Origin: Bacteroidales bacterium
GTDB taxonomy: Bacteria > Bacteroidota > Bacteroidia > Bacteroidales > JALTDM01
Assembly: GCA_027073875.1 (NCBI GenBank)
Contig: JALTEO010000337.1
Coordinates: 1 to 6,051 of the forward strand
Reading direction: 5' to 3'
DNA length: 6,051 bases
The notes beneath the pieces are model-generated. The model did not search any database. It saw only the letters and a program-made list of their open reading frames with translations, and was not told the origin of the DNA. Positions within the stretch are counted from its first letter, which is position 1. The number at the start of each line of letters is the position of its first letter. A program made the position numbers and the translations under genes. Shown here one piece after another: positions 6,025-6,051 of this stretch.

Positions 6025-6051
6025 GTTGTTGTTTTTTGAATAAAAATGTAA

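Overview
The window is AT-rich DNA that looks like Bacteroidota. The evidence for that is a secreted Asp-box (BNR) beta-propeller protein of the kind this phylum exports, a TonB-dependent receptor, three exact copies of the TAnnTTTG promoter box typical of the phylum placed upstream of transcription units, and start codons preceded by A-rich sequence rather than a strong Shine-Dalgarno. No genus can be named from the sequence alone.

Layout: (1) Positions 1-2114, minus strand, hold 704 uninterrupted codons of a secreted multi-Asp-box, sortilin/VPS10-like beta-propeller protein. Its C-terminus lies beyond the left edge of the window. (2) Positions 2115-2753 form a 639-base intergenic region with no convincing protein gene but a lot of structure. 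From left to right it holds the promoter of the propeller gene, a canonical rho-independent terminator pointing left, an 18-bp hairpin, a second leftward TAnnTTTG box, three 21-bp-spaced direct repeats, an inverted repeat, and a duplicated 11-mer ahead of the next gene's promoter. (3) Positions 2754-3698, plus strand, encode a complete NAD-dependent nucleotide-sugar epimerase/dehydratase of the extended SDR family. (4) Positions 3745-5955, minus strand, encode a complete TonB-dependent outer-membrane receptor convergent with the epimerase. Its upstream region, up to the right edge, carries a perfect 7-bp inverted repeat next to a near-consensus promoter.

The three proteins do not form an operon or an obvious pathway. 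They are separate transcription units: a secreted propeller protein, a cytoplasmic nucleotide-sugar enzyme and an outer-membrane nutrient receptor.

The most interesting part is the intergenic region around 2222-2465. A promoter box, a strong hairpin and a terminator line up in the right order and spacing for a small minus-strand RNA of about 140 nt. Both hairpins carry G.U wobbles on the minus strand where the plus strand would have mismatches. Directly upstream of its predicted promoter lie three 12-bp repeats at exact 21-bp spacing, a layout typical of binding sites for a dimeric or multimeric activator such as a LytTR-type regulator. This is a prediction and has not been tested.
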